64,000 bases of DNA, taken from positions 38,886 to 102,885 of the forward strand of contig NZ_BMEY01000012.1 of NCBI RefSeq assembly GCF_014637405.1, in the 5' to 3' direction. Both the position numbers and the translations under genes were made by a program. The stretch comes from Ornithinibacillus halotolerans. GTDB lineage: Bacteria > Bacillota > Bacilli > Bacillales > Amphibacillaceae. Every line of letters begins with the position of its first letter. Position 1 is the stretch's first letter. This document shows positions 7,397 through 15,183 of this stretch, in pieces. The notes beneath the pieces are model-generated. The model searched no databases, was not told the DNA's origin, and was given only the letters and a program-made list of their open reading frames with translations.

Positions 7397-8242
7397 CTGA
7401 AACAAAAGAAGTCGATTCAAGATTATCTATATGAAATAGGAGAAGATTTAAATTCACTGCATAATGAGTCTCCAGGAATTAAAACCTCGTATAAAGAATT
7501 TGATGAAATGACAGGGGGATTGCAAAAAGGAGATTTAATTGTTCTTGCAGCACGACCATCTGTTGGAAAAACTACATTTGCTTTAAATCTAGTAACGAAC
7601 CATTGTAAAAACGGAGGAGCATCCCTAGTATTTAGTTTAAGAAGGAGTACGGAAAATTTGTTGCAGCGGATCATTTCCAGTGAGGCAGAAATCAGTAGTC
7701 TAAAATGGAAGGGAAAGCCACTTTCTGGTAAAGATTATGAACGAGCTTACCGTGCGATTGGCGAAATTTCCAATTGGAATTTAGAAATATCCGATGAGAC
7801 AAAATTAACAATAAAGGACATATGCTCCACGATAAGAAAATTTGTTACCGAAAACGATAACGAAAATCATTTAGTTCTCATTGATAATTTACAATTTATT
7901 ACGCCTGTTTTTAGGAGACGGAGAGATTTAGAGATTGCGGAAATGACGAAGGAATTGAAGTTTTTAGCAATGGAATTAAATATTCCTATCATCTTGGTAT
8001 CGCAATTAACAAGGGATGTTGAAACAAGACGGGACAAGCGGCCTCAAATGTTTGACCTAAGGGATTCTGGATCTATTGAACAAGATGCGGATGTTGTTGT
8101 ATTTCTGCATCAGGAAAAATTTGATATACATTCGACTGAAGAAAAGAGCAGAATCGAAGTCATAATAGGTAAGCAGCGAAATGGTCCAACTGGAACACTG
8201 GAACTAGAATTTCATAAAGAGTATGGACGATTTGTTGGATAG
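7397..8242 (+). CDS. Orphan DnaB-type (RecA-fold) helicase-domain protein, apparent CTG start
   Basis: 281 residues matching only the C-terminal ATPase half of replicative DnaB. Walker A ARPSVGKT, Walker B LVLIDNLQFI, the SQLTRDVETR...RDSGSIEQDAD stretch and the IIGKQRNGPTG arginine-finger segment are all present. The N-terminal primase-interaction domain is absent. In the H1a motif, normally FSLEM with the catalytic Glu, the sequence reads FSLRR. Coding similarity begins upstream of the first ATG (7508); the frame is closed by TAA 7394-7396 immediately before CTG 7397, which has AAAGGAG 10 bp upstream and is the only plausible start. Probable operon with the HTH gene. Confidence 0.75.
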   Translation: MKQKKSIQDYLYEIGEDLNSLHNESPGIKTSYKEFDEMTGGLQKGDLIVLAARPSVGKTTFALNLVTNHCKNGGASLVFSLRRSTENLLQRIISSEAEISSLKWKGKPLSGKDYERAYRAIGEISNWNLEISDETKLTIKDICSTIRKFVTENDNENHLVLIDNLQFITPVFRRRRDLEIAEMTKELKFLAMELNIPIILVSQLTRDVETRRDKRPQMFDLRDSGSIEQDADVVVFLHQEKFDIHSTEEKSRIEVIIGKQRNGPTGTLELEFHKEYGRFVG

Positions 8243-8259
8243 GCATGGGCATGAAAATG

Positions 8260-8299
8260 AAAAACACATTCACTAATGTTAAAGTGAATGTGTTTTTTT
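8260..8299 (+). terminator. Terminator after the DnaB-like gene
   Basis: AAAACACATTCACT / AGTGAATGTGTTTTT stem around a loop of about 9 nt, with T run. Confidence 0.85.
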
Positions 8300-8461
8300 A
8301 CATGTAATGTCTTACGTCGGGCAGAATAACAAAGTGCGATTTATAATATAAATTGTAATTTTAAAGAGATGTATGATATATTATTACTATAAAAGTTTGT
8401 TAAACATTTCACAAATTATTATTCATAAAACTGCATGTATATTTTAAAGGAGTGACTTTAA

Positions 8462-9202
8462 ATGCAAGGTAAAACAGCAATTATTACAGGTGGCGGTAGT
8501 GGATTCGGAAGAGAAACAGCTCTTAAACTTGCTCAAAAGGAAGCAAACATTTGTGTTGTGGACTTATCAAAAGAACATGGTGAAGAAACCGTGAACCTTT
8601 GCAAAGAAACAGGCGTTGACGCAATTTTTGTGGAAGCGGATGTTAGTAAAGTAGAAGATGTAAAACGATATGTATCTGAAACAATGAAGCACTTCGGGAA
8701 AATTGATATGTTCTTTAATAATGCTGGAATATCAGGCTCTGGTGTCCGTACATTGGAATGCTCTGAGGAAGAATTTGAAAAAATAATTGATGTAAACCTA
8801 AAAGGTGCATTTTATGGATTGAAATATGTTGTCAATGAGATGCTAAAAACAGGTGGCGGTTCGATTGTAAATACAGCATCATTAGGTGGTGTTGTAGGAA
8901 TGCCAACGCTGGGACCTTATTCGGCAACAAAACATGGCATTATTGGTTTAACAAAAACAATCGCAGGGGAATATGGTAGGGAAAATATTCGTATCAATGC
9001 GATCGCTCCAGGTACAAACGAAACTCCAATGGTAAAAGCATTTCCAGCCGATGCGATTAAAGCAATGGCAGATGCCGTACCAATGGGGAGGTTAGGCCAA
9101 CCTCATGAAGTAGGAAACGTCGTAGCATTTCTACTAAGTGATGAAGCATCTTACATTCATGGTGCAGTGATTTCAATTGATGGTGGATCAGCTGCGTTGT
9201 AA
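8462..9202 (+). CDS. Classical SDR-family oxidoreductase
   Basis: 246 residues. TGGGSGFGRE cofactor motif at residues 9-18, NNAGISG, catalytic Ser in VNTASLGG and the Tyr-x-x-x-Lys of YSATKHG. The C-terminus DGGSAAL is typical of classical SDRs. RBS AAAGGAGTGAC. It is a distinct paralogue of the SDR at 5504, not a recent duplicate. Substrate unknown; monocistronic with its own terminator, immediately upstream of the 40-bp repeat array. Confidence 0.88.
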   Translation: MQGKTAIITGGGSGFGRETALKLAQKEANICVVDLSKEHGEETVNLCKETGVDAIFVEADVSKVEDVKRYVSETMKHFGKIDMFFNNAGISGSGVRTLECSEEEFEKIIDVNLKGAFYGLKYVVNEMLKTGGGSIVNTASLGGVVGMPTLGPYSATKHGIIGLTKTIAGEYGRENIRINAIAPGTNETPMVKAFPADAIKAMADAVPMGRLGQPHEVGNVVAFLLSDEASYIHGAVISIDGGSAAL

Positions 9203-9209
9203 TTTATTT

Positions 9210-9246
9210 AAAATCCAGTTTCCTCGGTGTGGAAACTGGATTTTTT
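9210..9246 (+). terminator. Terminator after the SDR gene
   Basis: AAATCCAGTTTCC / GGAAACTGGATTT perfect stem, 7-nt loop, then T6. Confidence 0.9.
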
Positions 9247-9288
9247 GTGGATTAGTGGGAGGCTGAGGGGCTGGGGAATTGCGGTCTA

Positions 9289-10148
9289 TCAACCAAACGG
9301 TGGTGTAATCAACTGAAATTTATGTTAATCAACTGATTTTTTGGAGTAATCAACCGAAACTCGAGTTGAATCAACCAAACTGGAGGGGGAATCGTCCGGA
9401 ATTTTGGTTAATCTGCCAAACTCCGGTGTAATCGCCCGAAATTGCGGTTAATCTGCCAAACTCCAGTTTAATCGTCCGAAATTGCGGTTAATCTGCCAAA
9501 CTTAGGTGTAATCGCCCGGAATTGCGGTTAATCTGCCAAACTAGGGTGTAATCGCCGGAACTTCCGTTTAATCTGCCAAACTCCGGTATAATCGCCCGAA
9601 CTTTCGTTTAATCTGCCAAATTCCGGTATAATCGCCCGAACGTCCGTTTAATCTGCCAAACACCGGTGTAATCGCCCGAACTTCTGGTTAATCTGCCAAA
9701 CTCAGGTATAATCGCCCGAACTTTCGTTTAATCTGCCAAATTCCGGTGTAATCGCCCGAACGTCCGTTTAATCTGCCAAACACCGGTGAAATCGCCCGAA
9801 CTTCTGGTTAATCTGCCAAACTCAGGTATAATCGCCCAAAATTGCGGTTAATCTGCCAAACTCCGGTGAAATCGCCCGAACTTCCGTTTAATCTGCCAAA
9901 CTTCGGTGTAATCGCCCGGAATCGCCGTTAATCTGCCAAACTCCGGTGAAATCGCCCGAACTTCTGGTTAATCTGCCAAACTCCAGTGTAATCGCCCGAA
10001 TCCCGGTTTAATCTGCCAAACTCCGGTGAAATCGCCCGAACCCCCGGTTAATCTGCCAAACTCCGGTGTAATCGTCCAAACCCCGGTTTAATCTGCCAAA
10101 CTCCCAAATAATCACCCAAACCCCAGCCCCAATCACCCAAAACTACCC
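9289..10148. repeat. Tandem array A: 40-bp unit made of two 20-bp halves
   Basis: About 43 half-units fill the whole SDR/ABC intergenic gap. Each half is a conserved 10-mer (ATCTGCCAAA or ATCGCCCGAA, alternating) plus a variable 10-mer. ATCTGCCAAA recurs at 9411, 9451, 9491 and so on to 10091 with exactly 40-bp spacing and no indel. Edge units are more diverged (ATCAACCAAA, ATCAACTGAA). The block 9601-9720 is repeated as 9721-9840 with three differences. TAA occurs in most units, so it is not coding. Confidence 0.95.
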
Positions 10149-10161
10149 AACGACTCCATCC

Positions 10162-10851
10162 CTATCCATAAATCTCTTCCATCCAATCAACAATCCCAAT
10201 TTGTTTTTCTTCTCGAAGATCTTCCACGTTATGATGTCCAATGATAGACCCATCTTTAATCGCTACCACTTCATCTAGAATACTTTCGACTTCTCTAATT
10301 TCATGGGTAGTAATAAGGACAAGCTGTTTTTCTAAATCAATAAAGGAGATTAACCCTTTAACGATGGAATTACGGACCATTGGATCTAATCCTGAGAATG
10401 GTTCATCTAGTAAGATGACTGGAACATTTCTAGCGAGTGATAGAACAATTTTTAATCGTCCGCGGTTTCCTTTGGATAGATGTTTTGGTTTGCTCTTTGG
10501 GTCAAGTTTCATAAATTTTAATATTTCATACGCCTTATCCAGGTCGAAATCTTTGAATTGACTTGCATAAAATTCAATTGTTTTTTCTACGGTGAAGAAT
10601 GAGTAATACTCATCAAGTTCGGATAAATAAGATACGGAATCTGCAATTCTACGTGTAACCAATTCACCATTCACCCTGACCTCACCTTTGGTTGGGTGTT
10701 TAAGTCCGGCAATTAGTTTTAAGGTTGTGGATTTTCCGCTCCCGTTTTCTCCGACAAGGCCAATCAATTTACCTACTGTCAGTTCCAAGTTAACATTGTC
10801 TAACGCTTTTTTAGAGCTGTATTTTTTCGTTACATTTGTCAATGTGATCAT
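10162..10851 (-). CDS. ABC transporter ATP-binding protein (YtrB-like)
   Basis: 229 residues. Walker A GENGSGKST (residues 34-42), the signature LSKGNRGRLKI in a modified form of LSGGQ, Walker B VILLDEPFSGLD, and the H-loop TTHE. Its start overlaps the GntR stop by ATGA, so it is the third gene of a permease-GntR-ATPase operon. Such YtrA-type operons respond to cell-wall antibiotics in several Firmicutes; that role is an inference here. Peripheral to the membrane with the permease encoded at 11232. Confidence 0.88.
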   Translation of the reverse strand: MITLTNVTKKYSSKKALDNVNLELTVGKLIGLVGENGSGKSTTLKLIAGLKHPTKGEVRVNGELVTRRIADSVSYLSELDEYYSFFTVEKTIEFYASQFKDFDLDKAYEILKFMKLDPKSKPKHLSKGNRGRLKIVLSLARNVPVILLDEPFSGLDPMVRNSIVKGLISFIDLEKQLVLITTHEIREVESILDEVVAIKDGSIIGHHNVEDLREEKQIGIVDWMEEIYG

Positions 10852-11228
10852 GCTTCATTTTCTCCCTTCTTACTTAAAAATTCACCTAAGCCAGATTGAA
10901 TATCATCGTTTGTATAGCCCATTTCTTGCATTTCTTGGACAAAAATTGTAATGATTTCATTTTTCATTTCTTCGCGTATGGACCTAAGGACACCCTCGTC
11001 TTCGGTTACGAAAGTTCCTTGGCCACGCTTTGTTTCTACAATGTTCACCATCTCCAACTCCCTGTACGTCCGACTGACGGTATTTGGATTAACATTCACT
11101 TCCAATCCTGTTTCTCGAATTGATGGAAGCTTCTCACCTGGGCTAAGCTCTCCACTAATGATTTGTTTCTTGATGCGATCTGCCAGTTGTTGATAGATTG
11201 GCTTTTGTGAATGAAACATGTCTGCCAT
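10848..11228 (-). CDS. GntR-family regulator, YtrA subfamily
   Basis: 126 residues: an N-terminal winged HTH (PIYQQLADRIKKQIISGELS, LPSIRETGLEVNVNPNTVSR) and a short two-helix C-terminal tail with no large effector domain. This is characteristic of the YtrA subfamily, whose members control adjacent ABC transporters. It lies between the permease (3-bp gap) and ATPase (ATGA overlap) genes. A perfect dyad in front of the operon at 12043-12082 is the likely binding site. Confidence 0.9.
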   Translation of the reverse strand: MADMFHSQKPIYQQLADRIKKQIISGELSPGEKLPSIRETGLEVNVNPNTVSRTYRELEMVNIVETKRGQGTFVTEDEGVLRSIREEMKNEIITIFVQEMQEMGYTNDDIQSGLGEFLSKKGENEA

Positions 11229-11231
11229 GTA

Positions 11232-12023
11232 TTACACCTCAACTTTTCTTTCAATGATCCAACATGTTGCAAAGAACAGAGCAATTATTCCAATGATTTC
11301 CACTATAATATCCCCGATATAGATAAAGGTTGATTCAAGGAATGTGTCTCCAGAAGCAGACTGGCTATCGAAATCTACATTTAATTCAAAACCAACGAAC
11401 ATATCTTGAATCTTGATTTCTCCCCATTGGGTAAGTGTTTGATAGAATGATAAATCTGTAACTTTACCCAATGCCCATGATGTGAAGACGAATAGCAAAA
11501 ACGTGATGACAAAACTTAAGAAATCATTCATCTTTTGGCTTAGGGTCATAAAGATAGACCAAAAGAATAGAAATACCGCAGCTACAAAAAGTGAGCTGAA
11601 AAGAAACATGATCAGCAATGTTCCAGTCAAATTAAACAAGGTCTGTTGATTAAACAAATCAGTTACTCTTTGGAAAAATATCACATTTAATGTGATGGAA
11701 GCAGCAAATGTAATAATCATATAAACGAAATTTGTAAAAATCTTTGCGGAAAGCAATCCAGAAATGGACATCGGATTATGAAGCCATAGATGGAGCCGTT
11801 TTCTTTCCGTATTTAAACTGTAAAATAAATAAAAAGCGAGTAAAAGTGTGTGAAGACTAGATGCAAACAAGGATACACCTAATAACACTTCATCTGCGTA
11901 CCCAAAATTTCTGCCAATAAAATATCCACCGACCATAAACCCTACAAACAATACTGCTGCAATGATAAAAGCAGGTAAACTAAGTTTAAATTCTTTCTTC
12001 GTTAATGCTAACCAAGTATTCAT
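11232..12023 (-). CDS. ABC transporter membrane protein of the YtrA-type operon
   Basis: 263 residues with about six hydrophobic helices (first at residues about 12-35, last at about 235-255) and no signal peptide or known catalytic motif. First gene of the operon, followed directly by the GntR and ATPase genes, so it is taken as the permease component. RBS GGGAGGATG. The substrate is unknown. Confidence 0.8.
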   Translation of the reverse strand: MNTWLALTKKEFKLSLPAFIIAAVLFVGFMVGGYFIGRNFGYADEVLLGVSLFASSLHTLLLAFYLFYSLNTERKRLHLWLHNPMSISGLLSAKIFTNFVYMIITFAASITLNVIFFQRVTDLFNQQTLFNLTGTLLIMFLFSSLFVAAVFLFFWSIFMTLSQKMNDFLSFVITFLLFVFTSWALGKVTDLSFYQTLTQWGEIKIQDMFVGFELNVDFDSQSASGDTFLESTFIYIGDIIVEIIGIIALFFATCWIIERKVEV

Positions 12024-12042
12024 TTTTCATCCTCCCAAAATC

Positions 12043-12082
12043 AATGTATTAGTGTACTAACCAAATAGTACACTAATACATT
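12043..12082. promoter_or_regulatory. Operator of the YtrA-type ABC operon
   Basis: Perfect 16-bp inverted repeat AATGTATTAGTGTACT-n8-AGTACACTAATACATT, 20 bp upstream of the permease start. The inner AGTGTACT/AGTACACT agrees with binding by a YtrA-subfamily dimer. Confidence 0.8.
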
Positions 12083-12260
12083 ATTGCTGTCAACGGTAAT
12101 TTGTGAAAATATCTGAAAATTAGTTAGGGACTTGGAAATACATGATAGAAAAACTGTCAATTCAGCTTGTGGATTGACTGCATAAAACTTGTTGTTTGCA
12201 GTTTGTTATTATACAATTCATATAAGTATAGATAAGAAAGAAGAGGAAATGGGGATCATC

Positions 12261-12584
12261 ATGAATGCTTATGTAATATTAATTATTTCGATTCTCTCTG
12301 AAGTGTTTGGCAGCTCCATGCTTAAACTAACGAATGGGTTTAAAAAAGTTCTACCTACACTAGGAGTAGTAGCTGGATATGGTGTTGCATTTTATGGATT
12401 ATCTTTAGCACTTAAGTATATTGAACTTGGAACTGCCTATGCGATTTGGTCTGGGTTAGGGACTGCACTTACTGCATTAGTTGGTGTTTTTGTTTATAAA
12501 GAAAGCTTTAATCGCAGAACTTTGTTAGGTTTATTACTAATAATCGGTGGAGTAGTGTTATTAAATATTGGTGAAACGTATTAA
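12261..12584 (+). CDS. Small multidrug resistance (SMR) family transporter, subunit 1
   Basis: 107 residues, normal for SMR. Four transmembrane helices; the essential membrane Glu is in ISILSEVFGSSMLKL, and helix 3 carries the AYAIWSGLGTALTAL signature. ATG 12261 matches SMR N-termini, with GGGG 6 bp upstream. It is followed 22 bp later by a second SMR gene; paired SMR genes (EbrAB, YkkCD and YvdRS types) usually form heterodimeric proton-coupled exporters of cationic compounds. Confidence 0.88.
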   Translation: MNAYVILIISILSEVFGSSMLKLTNGFKKVLPTLGVVAGYGVAFYGLSLALKYIELGTAYAIWSGLGTALTALVGVFVYKESFNRRTLLGLLLIIGGVVLLNIGETY

Positions 12585-12606
12585 CATTCTAGAAAGTAGG
12601 AGCGAC

Positions 12607-12954
12607 ATGAAAGGATATATTTTACTTGCGTTTTCTATTATTGGGGAACTATTTGGAACGACAATGCTAAAAATGTCAGAAGGGTTTACAGTGATGTTTC
12701 CATCTATCGGAGTTGTTGTTGGGTATGGACTGTCATTTTATTTCCTATCTTTATGTTTACAAACGATTCCATTAAGTGTTGCTTATGCAATCTGGTCCGG
12801 GATAGGTACAGCTTTAACGGCTATAATCGGTTACGTGTTGTGGGACGAATTTTTCGGTCTGCTTAAAATTATGGGAATCCTTTTCATTATTGGAGGGGTG
12901 GTTGTATTAAATACTTCTCAGCAGACAGAAAAAATAACCCAGTATGAAAACTGA
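12607..12954 (+). CDS. SMR family transporter, subunit 2
   Basis: 115 residues, four helices, with membrane Glu in FSIIGELFGTTMLKM and AYAIWSGIGTALTAI. ATG 12607 follows AGGAG. Same operon as the SMR gene at 12261 and clearly a paralogue of it. The last codons overlap an inverted repeat at 12933-12960. The C-terminal tail TEKITQYEN is hydrophilic. Exact substrate and which named pair it corresponds to are uncertain. Confidence 0.88.
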   Translation: MKGYILLAFSIIGELFGTTMLKMSEGFTVMFPSIGVVVGYGLSFYFLSLCLQTIPLSVAYAIWSGIGTALTAIIGYVLWDEFFGLLKIMGILFIIGGVVVLNTSQQTEKITQYEN

Positions 12955-12960
12955 GTTATT
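12933..12960. terminator. Bidirectional terminator between SMR and DUF3626 genes
   Basis: AATAACCCAG / CTGAGTTATT stem with one mismatch and 8-nt loop, overlapping the end of the plus-strand SMR gene and ending 3 bp from the minus-strand stop. Confidence 0.55.
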
Positions 12961-12962
12961 AT

Positions 12963-14036
12963 CTACTTCCCGTATCGCACGAGTACATGCCACAGTAACT
13001 TTAGTTCCTGAAGAACCTCTTGATGGGTGCCACGATCCTCCCAGTTTTTAGGGTTTTGGTATAAATCCAGTACTGCTGAACCAATTAATTGTGCATTTAT
13101 ATCATTATTATTAGCAATACGTTTAGCTAATGAAGGCATGGTCGGGCCCCTGAAATCAGTCGGCACTTCATCTACAGAAAGTGTAAATCCCTGATGCCAA
13201 TATAAATCGATGGAGTATGTTTGAGCAATTTTTTCTAATAAACTACCAATAGGCGTTCCTTGGAATGAAGGATCTGCAACAAGTATTTCTACATCATCTT
13301 GTAATGAAATGTCTCCATGGATCTGTGCTTCAACATAATGATTGAGGTTACGACTTGGTTTTTGTACGACTTGTTCAGACATTGGTAAGTCTATAGTTTT
13401 TAGTAGATGTTGAATCAACCGTGGTGGAGTTAGATTTCTTTCACCAATTGCACATTCACTTTGAAAAGAATCGGCTAAAAGTGTTGCCATAATCATTTCA
13501 AACGCTTCATAAGTTCCTTTTTCTTTTGGATCTTGATGAGAATCTAAGTAAGTAAATGTGGAACGGGTAGATACTTTTGGTGATAAAAGAAAATAACACG
13601 AGCCAAAACGTGGTGCTGGGCCATCTGCATGGGGCAAAATTTGTAATGCTCCATATTTTGGTCTCTCACTATTTTTTGTCCCTTCGATTTGGTATGCTCC
13701 TCCGAACAATCTTTTCTCCCAATTGTCTCGGTGTCCACCAGGATAAGCGGAGACACTTCCATTGGAAATTAGTGTTTCAAATTGGCTCTTGTATACCCCT
13801 TGGTCTAAGAGTGACTCAGCTACAGTTTTCATCGTGTTATCTAGTCGGTCGGGATGGAAGTGAAGACCAATTCTTGCTTTTCCTTTTAAATTATTCACTG
13901 CCTTTTCATACGTTGAAACAGAAATATTGGACATTTTTAGGATATGGTGAATCGTTGCTATTGCCTGTTGCTGATGATTTTTAGCATAGTTTGTAAAATG
14001 TTCCATTGCCATCTGTTGTGGTTTTGATAGATTCAT
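12963..14036 (-). CDS. DUF3626 domain protein
   Basis: 357 residues, covering the whole length of DUF3626 proteins as I remember them. The recognisable core is RIGLHFHPDRL, VYKSQFETLISNGSVSAYPGG, RPKYGALQILPHADGPAPRF and GSCYFLLSP. No signal peptide or membrane helix. The Arg/Tyr-Gly-x-Leu/Ser pattern recalls ADP-ribosyltransferase-type folds, but this is only a visual impression. RBS GGGGG. Monocistronic, convergent with the SMR pair. Confidence 0.75.
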   Translation of the reverse strand: MNLSKPQQMAMEHFTNYAKNHQQQAIATIHHILKMSNISVSTYEKAVNNLKGKARIGLHFHPDRLDNTMKTVAESLLDQGVYKSQFETLISNGSVSAYPGGHRDNWEKRLFGGAYQIEGTKNSERPKYGALQILPHADGPAPRFGSCYFLLSPKVSTRSTFTYLDSHQDPKEKGTYEAFEMIMATLLADSFQSECAIGERNLTPPRLIQHLLKTIDLPMSEQVVQKPSRNLNHYVEAQIHGDISLQDDVEILVADPSFQGTPIGSLLEKIAQTYSIDLYWHQGFTLSVDEVPTDFRGPTMPSLAKRIANNNDINAQLIGSAVLDLYQNPKNWEDRGTHQEVLQELKLLWHVLVRYGK

Positions 14037-14150
14037 TTTTTTACCCCCATTCCATACCTCATTTCCATAAAGTTCTACAAATTTGTTAGTTTCATATTAG
14101 CATAATATTCCAAAACAAAATGTAATCTCCCAAATAAAATTATTTTATCC

Positions 14151-14177
14151 AAACCATAAGTGACTCTGTTTCGTCTA
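14151..14177 (+). promoter_or_regulatory. Candidate ECF promoter for the sigma/PadR/FtsW operon
   Basis: AAACC at 14151-14155 and CGTCTA at 14172-14177, 16 bp apart, match the usual spacing and CGTC box of Bacillus ECF promoters. It lies 25 bp before the ECF sigma gene and fits autoregulation. Confidence 0.4.
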
Positions 14178-14201
14178 AAATAGATGAAGAGGTGATACTA
14201 G

Positions 14202-14756
14202 ATGAACGAGCTCGAGCAATCAATAACAATTGATGAAAATGTAATTGAAAAAGAATCTATGATTGAACAATTAATGGATGAATACGCAGACGGGATCTTG
14301 CATCTCGTATATACATATGTGAAAAATCGGACAACCGCAGAAGATTTAACGCAAGAGATTTTTATGAAGTGTTATGAAAAATATCACCAGTTTGATCATA
14401 AGGCTAATGTGAAATCGTGGGCATATAGGGTTGCGATTAATCATTGTAAAGATTATTTGCGAAGTTGGCATTACCGAAAAATCAATTTAAATGAAAAAAT
14501 ATGGGACTATATCCCTTCCAGGTCAACCAATGTGGAAAAAGAAGTTATTGAGAAAGAGGAGGGTGATAGCTTAGTAGATGCAGTGATGACCTTGCCGGTT
14601 ATTTACAGAGAAGTTGTGTTTCTGCATTACTATGAGGAGTTAACACTCACTGAAATTAGTAATGTGACTTCCGTGAATATTAATACGTTAAAGACAAGGT
14701 TGAAGCGTGCGAAGGAGTTATTAAAAGATAAGTTAGGAGGATTACTTGATGAATAA
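14202..14756 (+). CDS. ECF-type RNA polymerase sigma factor
   Basis: 184 residues: region 2 with LVYTYVKNRTTAEDLTQEIF and VKSWAYRVAINHCKDYLR, region 4 with LPVIYREVVFLHYYEELTLTEIS and the HTH NTLKTRLKRAKE. RBS AGAGGTGAT. First gene of an overlapping three-gene operon with a PadR-domain protein and an FtsW/RodA-type protein. No classical zinc anti-sigma gene is present, so one of the two partners probably controls it. Confidence 0.9.
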   Translation: MNELEQSITIDENVIEKESMIEQLMDEYADGILHLVYTYVKNRTTAEDLTQEIFMKCYEKYHQFDHKANVKSWAYRVAINHCKDYLRSWHYRKINLNEKIWDYIPSRSTNVEKEVIEKEEGDSLVDAVMTLPVIYREVVFLHYYEELTLTEISNVTSVNINTLKTRLKRAKELLKDKLGGLLDE

Positions 14757-15183
14757 TTCATTATCCAACTTAAAGCGTTCGATGAAAGAGTCAGTCTTTA
14801 AGGAGTTTTCTTTTCCAGAAGAGAGAAAAAATGCTGTGAAAGAGGAAATTAATGGAAAACAAGCTAAACATCAACTCCATGCTTGGAAAGAAAAAACAAT
14901 TATTGCAGTATTAGAAACGATACAGAACCAACCGAAACACGGGTTTGATATTTCAACCAATCTTTTTCAAAAACAGGATTTTGCCTTTAAGAGTAATGAA
15001 GGAGAACTATATGCACTGTTACACGTGCTTGAAAATAAATCGATAATTACTTCGACTTGGATAGAAGACAAGAAGTATTATTCCTTATCGAAAAAAGGAA
15101 AGAAACTATTAGTGACATATAAAGAAGAAAGCCCTAAACTATCACTCATATTGCTGGATATTATTCAGGAGGCGGCATTATGA
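14749..15183 (+). CDS. PadR-type winged-helix protein with anti-sigma-like N-terminal extension
   Basis: 144 residues. About 40 charged N-terminal residues (SLSNLKRSMKESVFKEFSF then PEERKNAVKEEI) precede a PadR-like winged helix: KEKTIIAVLETIQNQPKHGF, SNEGELYALLHVLENKSIIT, KYYSLSKKGKKLL. The start ATG 14749 lies inside the sigma gene with TAGGAGG 8 bp upstream; the stop overlaps the next start by ATGA. I infer that the N-terminal segment binds the sigma factor and that the protein acts as regulator or anti-sigma factor. Confidence 0.7.
   Translation: MNNSLSNLKRSMKESVFKEFSFPEERKNAVKEEINGKQAKHQLHAWKEKTIIAVLETIQNQPKHGFDISTNLFQKQDFAFKSNEGELYALLHVLENKSIITSTWIEDKKYYSLSKKGKKLLVTYKEESPKLSLILLDIIQEAAL

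Noticed and set aside
12085..12260. Guanidine (ykkC-type) riboswitch upstream of the SMR pair
   Set aside because: The conserved guanidine-I core and ACGR loops of guanidine-II could not be found in the leader.
13544..13984. Two open frames (minus and plus) inside the DUF3626 gene
   Set aside because: They are overlapping frames of a well-supported coding region and lack family features.
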